Positions 56,230 through 64,000 of a stretch of 64,000 nucleotides of DNA are shown here, one piece after another (within the stretch, counting starts at the first letter, position 1; each line of letters starts with the position of its first letter). Source of the DNA: Pseudomonadales bacterium (GTDB lineage: Bacteria > Pseudomonadota > Gammaproteobacteria > Pseudomonadales > Ketobacteraceae); the NCBI GenBank assembly GCA_020062665.1, contig JAGUVW010000026.1, positions 1-64,000 on the forward strand. The letters are read 5' to 3'. The position numbers and the translations under genes were made by a program. The notes beneath the pieces are model-generated. The model ran no database searches. It was not told where the DNA came from and worked only from the letters and a program-made list of their open reading frames with translations.

Positions 56230-56359
56230 CGTGTTCTCTCCCAGTGATATCCATGCAATCTGTGTCGGTAGTAGTGCCATTGCAAAGTGAGTTTCCTCGG
56301 GTTGAACTATCCCGCCAGTCAGGCTATTTAACTAGTACATAAACAGTACCGGAGGCGTT

Positions 56360-57049
56360 ATGGCGGGATACGGACAATACTGCCCGGTGGCCAAGGCAGC
56401 AGAAGTTCTGGGCGAAAAATGGTCGATTCTGATCTTGCGGGAATTGTGTGTCGCTGATCAAACGTTCAACAATCTGCGCCGGGGCATGCCGCTGATTTCA
56501 CCCACGCTGCTGTCCAAGCGTTTGAAAACACTGATCGCCCATGGCGTCATCCAGCGTCACGAGAATGAACACGGCGTGTATTACGCGCTGACCACTGCCG
56601 GCCGCGAACTCAAGGACATGATCATGGGCCTGGGCGTGTGGGGGCAACGCTGGGTACGCAGCGATTACAGCAAGCCGGATCTGGACGCCTCACTGCTGAT
56701 GTGGGACATGCATCGCACCATCAACCTCGAACCTTTTCCGCTGGCGCAGCGGGTTATCCAGTTCGAGTTCCTGGGCGTGCCGGCCCGCGATCGCTTCTAC
56801 TGGCTGGTGGTGGAAAACCGCAACGTCGATGTCTGCTTCAAGAATCCCGGTTTTGACGTGAACCTGCGCATCCAGTGTCCGCTCAAGGAATTCACGGCGT
56901 TCTGGATGGGCGAGGTTTCACTGAGCGCACTGGAGCGGGCCGACAAAATCAGGATCGAAGGCGACGCACAGCTGCGCAAGAACCTGAGCAAGTGGCTGTG
57001 CGGCAGCGAGTTTTCGCAGGTGGAAAAGGGCGTGCTGCAAGAATGCTGA
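56360..57049 (+). CDS. HxlR-family regulator with C-terminal SCP2-like domain
   Basis: The protein has 229 residues. The HxlR winged helix covers residues 1-100: YCPVAKAAEVLGEKWSILIL, FNNLRRGMPLISPTLLSKRL and YYALTTAGREL. The C-terminal half (about 110-225) resembles a sterol-carrier-type ligand domain. GGAGG precedes ATG 56360. The divergent acyl-CoA dehydrogenase-like gene is its probable target, through the 130-bp gap. Confidence 0.85.
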   Translation: MAGYGQYCPVAKAAEVLGEKWSILILRELCVADQTFNNLRRGMPLISPTLLSKRLKTLIAHGVIQRHENEHGVYYALTTAGRELKDMIMGLGVWGQRWVRSDYSKPDLDASLLMWDMHRTINLEPFPLAQRVIQFEFLGVPARDRFYWLVVENRNVDVCFKNPGFDVNLRIQCPLKEFTAFWMGEVSLSALERADKIRIEGDAQLRKNLSKWLCGSEFSQVEKGVLQEC

Positions 57050-57589
57050 TCAATCAATGCAATCCGGAACCATGACAATCAGATCTGTCACACCATAATC
57101 CACGCCGGCCTGCGACAACAGCGCGGTCACCTGACCGCGATGATGGGTCTGGTGATTGAAAAAATGAATCAGCACCGCGGCCAGTTTCTTGCTCATGCTG
57201 TCGCCCCGCATATTCCTGTAATGCAGGGCGCCTTCCAGAATCCCGACAGGAACCTCGTCAATGAACTGCAGAATCACCTCGTCCACGGTGCGTCGTGCAT
57301 TCCCAAGCTCGCCAAAATCTTCGAACAGAATCTGATTCAGCGCTCTCGGCACAGGCAATGAATCGAGCGGTTGCAAGGCAGCGATTGAATGGTGGTGAGA
57401 ACAAATGCGCGACAGCCAGGTAATGTCAGCCACCAGGATGTGATTGAGCGTGCCCAGGATGGAGCCGAAAAACGCGCCGCGTGTCTGCGCAATATCCTGT
57501 GGGCTCAAGGCAGATACCGCACGATAGAGGTTGTCATTCATCCACCGGTTGTACTGTGCGAGCAGTTCGAAATGCTGTTTGTCTGACAT
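57050..57589 (-). CDS. DinB-family protein
   Basis: The protein has 179 residues and is a four-helix bundle with a metal-binding His triad: LNHILVADITWL near residue 48 and HFFNHQTHHRGQVTALL near 140. Members act as thiol S-transferases or have unknown roles. The stop is directly next to that of the HxlR gene (convergent, no gap). ATG 57589 is the natural start; the open frame upstream would overlap the ATPase promoter. Confidence 0.85.
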   Translation of the reverse strand: MSDKQHFELLAQYNRWMNDNLYRAVSALSPQDIAQTRGAFFGSILGTLNHILVADITWLSRICSHHHSIAALQPLDSLPVPRALNQILFEDFGELGNARRTVDEVILQFIDEVPVGILEGALHYRNMRGDSMSKKLAAVLIHFFNHQTHHRGQVTALLSQAGVDYGVTDLIVMVPDCID

Positions 57590-57695
57590 GGGATCACCGC
57601 GAATCGGCATGGGTTGTTTGAGTATTGTCAACGACGCAATCCGTGTAAATGGTATTCTGCTTTGATTCCGCTGGCAGACACATCCTGGAAACCAT

Positions 57696-60221
57696 ATGTC
57701 CGATCCCACCCAGCAAGGCCTGAGCAGCGCGCAGGCGGCAGAACGCCTGAAGCGTGATGGCCCCAATGTGCTCGACACCGAGCAGCGACGCACATTTATA
57801 ACCTTGCTGATCGAGGTAGTGCGTGAACCGATGTTTCTGTTGCTGATCGCGGCGGGCAGCATTTATCTGCTGATGGGCGATCTTAACGAGGCTCTCATTC
57901 TTCTGGGTTTCGTTGTCATCATCATGACGATCACCGTACTGCAGGAACGCCGGACAGAGCGTACTTTGATTGCCTTGCGCGAGCTGAGCAGTCCGCGGGC
58001 ACTGGTACTGAGGGATGGCGAGCAGCTAAGAATTCCCGGTAGCGAAGTCGTACAGGATGACGTGCTGATCCTGGCAGAAGGCGATCGCGTTCCGGCTGAT
58101 GCCACCCTTCTGGCGGCCCACGAACTGGCAGTGGACGAGTCGTTGCTGTCCGGGGAATCCGTGCCCGTTGACAAGTTCGCAACGGATGGCCGGGTTTTCG
58201 CGGGCACGCTGGTTACCCGTGGTCAGGCGACCGCAAAGGTCACCGCAACCGCATCGCGCACCGAGCTGGGTCGCATCGGCAAATCCCTGAAAAGCATCGA
58301 AGACGAAAGGTCGCCATTGCATGAAGAAATGACGCACATCACACGGCGTCTGGCGGTAATTGGCATTTTGCTGTGCATCGCACTGTCCCTGCTGTTCGTG
58401 CTGCTGCGCGGCGGATGGCTCGATGCACTGCTCGCGGGAATCACCCTTGCCATGGGCATATTGCCCCAGGAGTTTGCGGTGATCATGATCGTATTCTTTG
58501 CCATGGGCGCCCGCAGAATTGCCCTTCACAACGTGCTGACCCGTCGCCTCAATGCGATTGAAACACTCGGGGAAACAACGGTTCTGTGCGTCGACAAGAC
58601 CGGCACGCTGACCGAAAACCGCATGGCGCTTGCCATGCTGTCAGTCAATGGCGAACAACTTGATCTTCGCCAACTCAACGACAGGGAATTTCCGGAAACC
58701 TACCACCAGCTTCTCGAATTTGCCGTTCTGGCCAGCGAGATTGAGCCGCATGATCCAATGGAGCAGGCCGTCCTCCACTTTGCCGGCGAGCACCTTGGCA
58801 ATACCGAGCATTTGCATCCGCAGTGGCAGCTGGCGCGCGAATACGAACTGTCCCCTGAACTGCTTGCCATGACGCATCTCTGGCGCAACGCGCCTGACGA
58901 ACACGACATCATTGCTGCAAAGGGCGCGCCCGAAGCCATCGCAGACTTGTGTCACCTGAACCCGGAACAGGCCGCGCACGTCCAGCGGGATGCGCAGCGG
59001 CTGGCCGACAAGGCACTTCGAGTGCTGGGAGTAGCCAAAGGCAAGCATCGCAGCGACATTGCATGGCCTGCCATCCAGCATGATTTCGATTTTGAGTTCG
59101 TGGGCCTGATTGGGCTGGCAGACCCGCTGCGCCAGGATGTTCCAGATGCGGTAAACCAATGCAGGCGCGCTGGCATCCGCGTTGTCATGATTACCGGCGA
59201 CCATCCCCAAACGGCTGCAGCTATTGCAAGCCAGGCTGGCATCGACGGCTCACGTGTGATAACCGGGGCGGATCTCAAAGCAGCCGCGCCTGCTGAGCAC
59301 GCCCGCCTGATTACTGGAACCAGTGTTTTTGCCCGGGTAAGTCCTGAGCAAAAACTGCAGATTGTCGACGCACTGAAAGCCAACCACGAAGTCGTGGCAA
59401 TGACCGGCGATGGCGTCAACGATGCACCGGCGCTCAAATCCGCCCACATCGGAATAGCCATGGGCAAGCGCGGCACCGATGTTGCGCGGGAAGCCGCTGC
59501 CCTGGTGTTGCTGGATGACCGATTTCCCACCATTGTTGAAGCAATACGTCTGGGCAGACGCATCTATGCCAATCTCAGGCAGGCACTGGTTTATACGCTG
59601 GCGGTGCATGTACCGATCATTGGCCTGTCCATATTGCCAATCCTGTTTGGATGGCCATTGTTACTGGCGCCGATTCATATCGCCTTTCTGGAACTGGTGA
59701 TCGATCCTGCCTGTTCGGTAGTATTCGAAGCGGAAAAAGGCAACGACAAGCTGATGCAAAGTCCTCCGCGCTCCACCGGCGAGCCGCTGATTTCCCCCTA
59801 CTTTCTAGCCCTGGGATTATTGCAGGGCAGCCTGATCACCATCGCATCTGCGGTAACCTATGCGCTGACACTCCAGGCAAATGGCAGCACCGCCCAGGCG
59901 CGCACCCTGGCTTTCTGCATGCTGGTCACAGCCAACGCGTTTTTGATCCTGTCGCTGCGCTCAACAGAGGTCGGCTGGCGCCCGATGTTCACCCGTATGT
60001 CACCGGTCACGTTGATTGTGTTGCTCGCAACCCTGGCGGTATTACTGAGTGCAGTGTGCATCCCGCCGATCGCTGCGTTGTTTGGTTTTGTAAGACCGAC
60101 GCTGGAACAAGGGCTTATCGTGACCGGTGCAGGCGCAGCGCTGTTGCTGCCCTTCCAGTTCAGCAAAGTCATTCTGCGGGCAATTCCTGCTCTCGGAGCG
60201 AAACAATATCCAATCCATTGA
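57696..60221 (+). CDS. Cation-translocating P-type ATPase
   Basis: The protein has 841 residues. It has the actuator loop DESLLSGESVPVDKF, the phosphorylated Asp in CVDKTGTLTENRM, the nucleotide domain KGAPEAI and the hinge TGDGVNDAPALKSAHIGIAMG. About eight to ten membrane helices are seen, with a C-terminal cation-ATPase domain. The transmembrane-4 motif reads GILPQEFAV instead of the IPEGLP of Ca2+ pumps, so the ion is uncertain (Ca2+, Mg2+ or Mn2+). No accessory gene is adjacent. Confidence 0.88.
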   Translation: MSDPTQQGLSSAQAAERLKRDGPNVLDTEQRRTFITLLIEVVREPMFLLLIAAGSIYLLMGDLNEALILLGFVVIIMTITVLQERRTERTLIALRELSSPRALVLRDGEQLRIPGSEVVQDDVLILAEGDRVPADATLLAAHELAVDESLLSGESVPVDKFATDGRVFAGTLVTRGQATAKVTATASRTELGRIGKSLKSIEDERSPLHEEMTHITRRLAVIGILLCIALSLLFVLLRGGWLDALLAGITLAMGILPQEFAVIMIVFFAMGARRIALHNVLTRRLNAIETLGETTVLCVDKTGTLTENRMALAMLSVNGEQLDLRQLNDREFPETYHQLLEFAVLASEIEPHDPMEQAVLHFAGEHLGNTEHLHPQWQLAREYELSPELLAMTHLWRNAPDEHDIIAAKGAPEAIADLCHLNPEQAAHVQRDAQRLADKALRVLGVAKGKHRSDIAWPAIQHDFDFEFVGLIGLADPLRQDVPDAVNQCRRAGIRVVMITGDHPQTAAAIASQAGIDGSRVITGADLKAAAPAEHARLITGTSVFARVSPEQKLQIVDALKANHEVVAMTGDGVNDAPALKSAHIGIAMGKRGTDVAREAAALVLLDDRFPTIVEAIRLGRRIYANLRQALVYTLAVHVPIIGLSILPILFGWPLLLAPIHIAFLELVIDPACSVVFEAEKGNDKLMQSPPRSTGEPLISPYFLALGLLQGSLITIASAVTYALTLQANGSTAQARTLAFCMLVTANAFLILSLRSTEVGWRPMFTRMSPVTLIVLLATLAVLLSAVCIPPIAALFGFVRPTLEQGLIVTGAGAALLLPFQFSKVILRAIPALGAKQYPIH

Positions 60222-60308
60222 CCTGTCTTAAGCTTGCCTTCAGGAAGAAGCGTTAGCATCAACCCTGTTCCTCGAGAAGGAGCAGGTTGCATGAGAAGGA
60301 GATCGAAC

Positions 60309-60710
60309 ATGAAATCCTGGATGCTTGCCGTAAGTGTGGCTGCATGTGTGTTCACGGGCACTGTCCTGGCCGATGTGGATTGCGACGATCCCGTGGCCAG
60401 CTGGCAATCCCGCGACACGCTGCGCGAGCAACTTGAAAACAATGGCTGGAAAGTCAAACGCATACGTGTGGATGACGGCTGCTACGAAGTGCACGGCATC
60501 GATCGCAATGGCAACCGGTTCGAAGCCAAGTTCGCCCCCGCTTCACTGGAGATCATGGAGCTGGAAATCCGCTTTCAGCACCGGCGCGGGCGGGCGTCCG
60601 ATTATCTGGATGGTGACGCGACACGGGGTGGCCCGCATAACCGCGCGCCACAGCAGGCCGCACCCGACACCGCCAATCCCGCACACGATGATGTCCGCTC
60701 AGCCGAATAA
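60309..60710 (+). CDS. Exported PepSY-domain protein
   Basis: The protein has 133 residues. A signal peptide ends VLA-DVDC. A PepSY-type repeat covers about residues 30-90 (LREQLENNGWKVKRIRVDDG, CYEVHGIDRNGNRFEAKFAP), and the tail is disordered and Gly/Asp/Pro-rich. AAGGAG lies before ATG 60309; ATG 60291 is possible. It is the first gene of a three-gene unit with a DUF2271 protein and a PepSY flavoreductase. Confidence 0.85.
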   Translation: MKSWMLAVSVAACVFTGTVLADVDCDDPVASWQSRDTLREQLENNGWKVKRIRVDDGCYEVHGIDRNGNRFEAKFAPASLEIMELEIRFQHRRGRASDYLDGDATRGGPHNRAPQQAAPDTANPAHDDVRSAE

Positions 60711-60725
60711 CGGAGAACCACGATC

Positions 60726-61196
60726 ATGAACGCCAAACATCTGCTGTTGCCACTCACAATCGTACTCGCCCTGCCCGCACTTTCCCAGGCACGCCCGGTT
60801 TCCTTCACGACAGAATTGTCACCCTACAAGGGCGACGGCGCTTATGTTGCACTGTATCTGACGGATGCCGCCGGCAAATACAAACAGACCCTGTGGATCG
60901 CGGGAAAAAAATCCAAATATTACAAACATCTTGCAGACTGGGCACGCGGCAGCGGCATGAAGCCCGCCGAATATGACGGCATGACCGGCGCCAGCGTGAG
61001 CAGTGGCACAACCCTCAAGCTGACCCTTGAAGTGGCCGACGCACTGATCGACGCAGGCTACCAGGTGCACATTGACACCGCTGTGGAAGACAAGCGCGAC
61101 AACCGCTCCGAAGTGGTGGTGCCACTGACCACCGATGGCGCCGGCAAACCCACGGCAGGCAAGGGCTACGTCAAGTCCTTCACCTACTCGTTCTGA
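60726..61196 (+). CDS. DUF2271 family exported protein
   Basis: The protein has 156 residues. A signal peptide ends SQA-RPV. The DUF2271 beta fold follows: AAGKYKQTLWIAGKKSKYYK, DGMTGASVSSGTTLKLTLEV and AGYQVHIDTAVEDKRDNRSE. It lies 15 bp after the PepSY gene and 36 bp before the PepSY-reductase. Such trios are common in iron-related loci. The function is unknown. Confidence 0.85.
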   Translation: MNAKHLLLPLTIVLALPALSQARPVSFTTELSPYKGDGAYVALYLTDAAGKYKQTLWIAGKKSKYYKHLADWARGSGMKPAEYDGMTGASVSSGTTLKLTLEVADALIDAGYQVHIDTAVEDKRDNRSEVVVPLTTDGAGKPTAGKGYVKSFTYSF

Positions 61197-61232
61197 TCGG
61201 TCACTCATCACGGCAACAACAAGGCGCGCTGC

Positions 61233-63458
61233 ATGCTACGTCAACTGCATTCCCTGCCCGGACTGGTGGCTGCGCTTCTGGTGGCCGTGATGGCGCTGAC
61301 CGGCGCGATTCTGGCCACTGATCCAGCCCAGCAGCGCCTGCACGCCGTCATACCTGCCGACGGCGAAATGTCCGTGGCAGATCTGGCGGGCAACGTCGCG
61401 CAGTACTATCCCGGCGTCGAACAGATTCAGCGCGCGCCATCCGGTGCCATCATCGTGTATTTCCGCTCCGGCGACACGAGCGGCGCCGACCTGATCGATC
61501 CTTTGAGCGGGCAGGCCATCACCGCCTACGAGACACCGGCCTTTATGCGCTGGATGAAGAACCTGCACCGGTCTTTTTTCCTCGATACCGAAGGCCGCAT
61601 TGCGACGGGCAGCGGCGCCGCCCTGATGTTGCTGCTGGCGATTACCGGAGCGCTGATGCTGGCCGACCGCGCGGGTGGCTGGCGCAATGCATTGGGGCCG
61701 ATACGTGGCACCACCGCGCAGCGTCTGCACGGCATGCTCGGGCGCGCTGCGCTGCTGGGCCTGCTGCTGTCGGCGCTGACCGGGCTGTACATGTCCGCAG
61801 GCAGCCTGGGCTTGATTCCCGAAGCGCTGGAGGCAGAACCGGAATTTCCCCCGGAAGAACCGCTGGCGGCGCCACTGCCCACGCACACGCTGGCGGCGCT
61901 CAAAGCCATCGACCTGAATGATCTGCGCGAACTGGTCTATCCCTATCCCGGTGATCCCGCCGATTACTATTCCGTGCGCACCGATCAGGGTGCAGGTTTC
62001 GTTCACGCCTCCAGTGGCGAAATGATTGCATTCGAAGCACACAGCAGCGCGCGCAAGATTTATGAATTCATCTACATGCTGCATACCGGTGAAGGACTGT
62101 GGTGGCTGGGGCTGTTGCTCGGTCTGGCGGCACTGACCGTGCCGGTGCTGGCGGTGACGGGCACGCAGATCTGGTGGAAGCGTCGCAGCGGCATGCCAAC
62201 ACTCGCCCACAACACGCCTGCCGATGCCGCAGACACGCTGATCCTGGTGGGCAGCGAAGGCAACACCACCTGGGGCTTTGCCAGAACACTGCATGATGCG
62301 CTCACCCAGGCCGGCTATCGCGTGCATACCGCGCCGATGAACACGCTGGCATCCGGTTACCGCGCCGCAAAAAGGATGCTGATTCTAACGGCCACTTACG
62401 GCGATGGCGGCCCACCGGCATCGGCCACCGAGTTCCTCGCTAAGCTCCGCCGCTTCAACCGCACACCGGAACTGCGTTATGCGGTACTGGGTTTTGGCGA
62501 TCGCCAGTTTCCGCGCTTCTGCCAGTACGCGCTGGATGTCGACGCCGCACTGCTTGGCCAAGGCTGCACACCGCTTTGCCCACTCGACATGATCGACCGG
62601 CAATCACCGCAGGAATTTGCACGCTGGGGCCGCAATCTGGGCGACGTGATTGGCACATCACTGCAGCTGGAACACAACCCGGAACGCCCGCACACCCGGC
62701 CGATGCAACTGGCGGAACGGGTGGAATATGGCGCCGACACCGACACACCGACCACCGTATTCCGTTTTACCGCCGCGGCACCGACACAAAAATCCGGCAT
62801 CCTGTCCAGGCTGCGTCTGCGCTATCGGCTGCCTTATTTCGAAGCGGGCGATCTTGTTGGCATTCTGCCACCGGGCAGCCACGTGCCCCGCTTCTACTCG
62901 CTGGCCTCATCATCAAAGGAAGGCATACTGGAAATCTGCGTCCGCAAACATACCGACGGTTTATGCTCCGGCTATCTGCACAACCTGAAGCCCGGCGACT
63001 GCATCGACGCCTTCATCCGGCCCAATCCCGAATTCCGCCCCGCCTCTGGCAAGGCGCCGGTGATCCTGATTGGCGCAGGCACCGGCATCGGCCCGCTCGC
63101 CGGCTTCATCAAGCACAACACGCCACACCATCCGATGTACCTGTACTGGGGCGGCCGCAATCCACAATCGGATTTTCTCTACCAGTCCGAACTGCAGCAT
63201 TATCTGGAAGACAAACGGCTGACCAAACTCAACACCGCTTTTTCCCGCAGCGCGGACAGCGCCTACGTGCAGGACAGGATCAACGCCGATAACGAAGAAC
63301 TGCGCAAGCTGATCCAGAACGGCGCCCAGATACTGGTATGCGGCGGACGGGAGATGGCAAAAGGCGTAAGGGAAGTCATCGACGACATCATTGCGCCCAT
63401 CAATGCCAGCGTGCAGATGCTCAAGGCCGAGGGGCGCTATCGGGAAGATGTTTACTGA
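61233..63458 (+). CDS. PepSY-membrane / flavodoxin / ferredoxin-NADP reductase fusion
   Basis: The protein has 741 residues. It holds a PepSY_TM part (residues ~1-320, four membrane helices; HRSFFLDTEGRIATGSGAAL with heme-type His), a flavodoxin domain (about 330-470; VGSEGNTTWGFA, TATYGDGGPP, GFGDRQFPRF) and an FAD/NADP reductase (about 490-741; RFYSLASS, GAGTGIGPLAGF). It would move electrons from NADPH through FAD and FMN across the inner membrane, probably for iron reduction. It forms an operon with the two genes upstream. Confidence 0.88.
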   Translation: MLRQLHSLPGLVAALLVAVMALTGAILATDPAQQRLHAVIPADGEMSVADLAGNVAQYYPGVEQIQRAPSGAIIVYFRSGDTSGADLIDPLSGQAITAYETPAFMRWMKNLHRSFFLDTEGRIATGSGAALMLLLAITGALMLADRAGGWRNALGPIRGTTAQRLHGMLGRAALLGLLLSALTGLYMSAGSLGLIPEALEAEPEFPPEEPLAAPLPTHTLAALKAIDLNDLRELVYPYPGDPADYYSVRTDQGAGFVHASSGEMIAFEAHSSARKIYEFIYMLHTGEGLWWLGLLLGLAALTVPVLAVTGTQIWWKRRSGMPTLAHNTPADAADTLILVGSEGNTTWGFARTLHDALTQAGYRVHTAPMNTLASGYRAAKRMLILTATYGDGGPPASATEFLAKLRRFNRTPELRYAVLGFGDRQFPRFCQYALDVDAALLGQGCTPLCPLDMIDRQSPQEFARWGRNLGDVIGTSLQLEHNPERPHTRPMQLAERVEYGADTDTPTTVFRFTAAAPTQKSGILSRLRLRYRLPYFEAGDLVGILPPGSHVPRFYSLASSSKEGILEICVRKHTDGLCSGYLHNLKPGDCIDAFIRPNPEFRPASGKAPVILIGAGTGIGPLAGFIKHNTPHHPMYLYWGGRNPQSDFLYQSELQHYLEDKRLTKLNTAFSRSADSAYVQDRINADNEELRKLIQNGAQILVCGGREMAKGVREVIDDIIAPINASVQMLKAEGRYREDVY

Positions 63459-63468
63459 AGCGCAGGTA

Positions 63469-64000
63469 TCACACCCTCAGCGCACCGCGAAATCCCCTGG
63501 CCCCATAGTAGGATTGCGCGCCGTTGTGATACACAAAGACATGGCCATAACGAAAATCCGCGAACAGCGCCCCGCCCAATGCCCGGATATCAGCAGGTGT
63601 CTTGATCCAGCTTGATGTCTTGGCGTCGAAACTGCCAAGCTGCTGCAGCTCGCGGTACTGCGCTTCGGTCAGCAGCTCGATGCCCATGGCGGCCGCCATA
63701 TCCAGGGCACTACTTTGTGGCTTGTGTTCCTTGCGGGATTCCAGCGCGTCGCCATCATAGCAAACACTGCGACGGCCCTTGGGGCTTTCCGCCGCACAGT
63801 CGTAAAAAATATATTCGCCGGTCTTTTTGTCGTAGCCCACCACATCCGGCTCACCGCCGGTCTGCTCCATTTCGCCCAGTGATCGCAGCTTGTCGGCATT
63901 GGCTTCCAGTCTGGCCTGCACCTTCGCCCAGTCCATGCCACTGTGACGGTTCATGTTGTTTTCAAAGCGGCTCTTCAAGGTTGCCAGTAAGGTCTGTTGC
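63469..64000 (-). CDS. DUF4256 family protein, 5' end outside the window
   Basis: About 177 residues are visible. The match to DUF4256 is strong by pattern: LKSRFENNMNRHSGMDWAKV, GEPDVVGYDKKTGEYIFYDC, SPKGRRSVCYDG, KTSSWIKTPADIRALGGALF and YGHVFVYHNGAQSYYGARGF. The open frame continues past the TTG at 63978 to the right edge with family-like residues (QQTLLATLKSRF), so the real start lies beyond 64000. The function is unknown. Confidence 0.82.
   Translation of the reverse strand, partial: QQTLLATLKSRFENNMNRHSGMDWAKVQARLEANADKLRSLGEMEQTGGEPDVVGYDKKTGEYIFYDCAAESPKGRRSVCYDGDALESRKEHKPQSSALDMAAAMGIELLTEAQYRELQQLGSFDAKTSSWIKTPADIRALGGALFADFRYGHVFVYHNGAQSYYGARGFRGALRV

Noticed and set aside
57590-57862. 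Upstream extension of the DinB gene
   Set aside because: It overlaps the start of the divergent P-type ATPase; the family N-terminus is at 57589.

Overview
The window is GC-rich, densely packed bacterial chromosome, almost certainly from a gammaproteobacterial diazotroph. The evidence is the nif gene order (nifHDKTY-orf-lrv-nifENX-orf-orf-fdxB ... iscA-nifUSV-cysE-orf-nifWZM-clpX-nifF). As I recall it, this is the Azotobacter vinelandii / Pseudomonas stutzeri type of major nif cluster. TonB-dependent transport, Tat substrates, a class A PBP and a lipoprotein transglycosylase also fit a Gram-negative cell. No rRNA, tRNA, CRISPR array or insertion sequence was seen.

Layout. 1-7 kb: a partial SDR and divergent TetR regulator with a perfect palindrome between them, an MltF-like lytic transglycosylase, a large class A penicillin-binding protein and PbpG. 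7-14.3 kb (minus strand): a phosphorus-scavenging set of outer-membrane receptor, beta-propeller phytase, dedicated TonB and PhoX-type phosphatase. A Pho-box-like repeat lies upstream, next to a degenerate GGDEF membrane protein and an AraC regulator. 16.7-19.2 kb: a protein of unknown function, a DUF547 protein followed in frame by an AraC HTH remnant, and a PP2C phosphatase.

19.4-46 kb: the nif region. Minus-strand operons make the nitrogenase (nifHDK), the cofactor scaffold (nifEN, nifX, nifY), Fe-S and homocitrate supply (nifU, nifS, iscA, nifV, cysE), maturation factors (nifW, nifZ, nifM, a ClpX paralogue) and electron carriers (nifF, fdxB, a 2Fe-2S ferredoxin). A plus-strand nifZ-like gene and modABC (molybdate import) sit in the middle. 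Sigma-54 (-24/-12) elements with TGT-N10-ACA NifA sites were read directly upstream of nifH, nifE, iscA and nifF. The nifH sites appear to be shared with a divergent sigma-54 promoter for a SIR2-like gene and an unknown partner gene. That makes this pair likely members of the NifA regulon. nifA, nifL, nifB, nifQ and rnf are not in the window.

46.5-51 kb: two double-glycine-leader peptides, a nine-cysteine protein, an HlyD-type adaptor and a C39-peptidase ABC exporter form a compact putative bacteriocin/microcin operon. 51-64 kb: an unknown 507-residue protein, a Crp/Fnr regulator, a hydrolase-methyltransferase pair, an acyl-CoA dehydrogenase with a divergent HxlR regulator, DinB, a P-type ATPase, a PepSY / DUF2271 / PepSY-flavoreductase operon and a partial DUF4256 gene.

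All family names come from reading motifs by eye. No database search was run.
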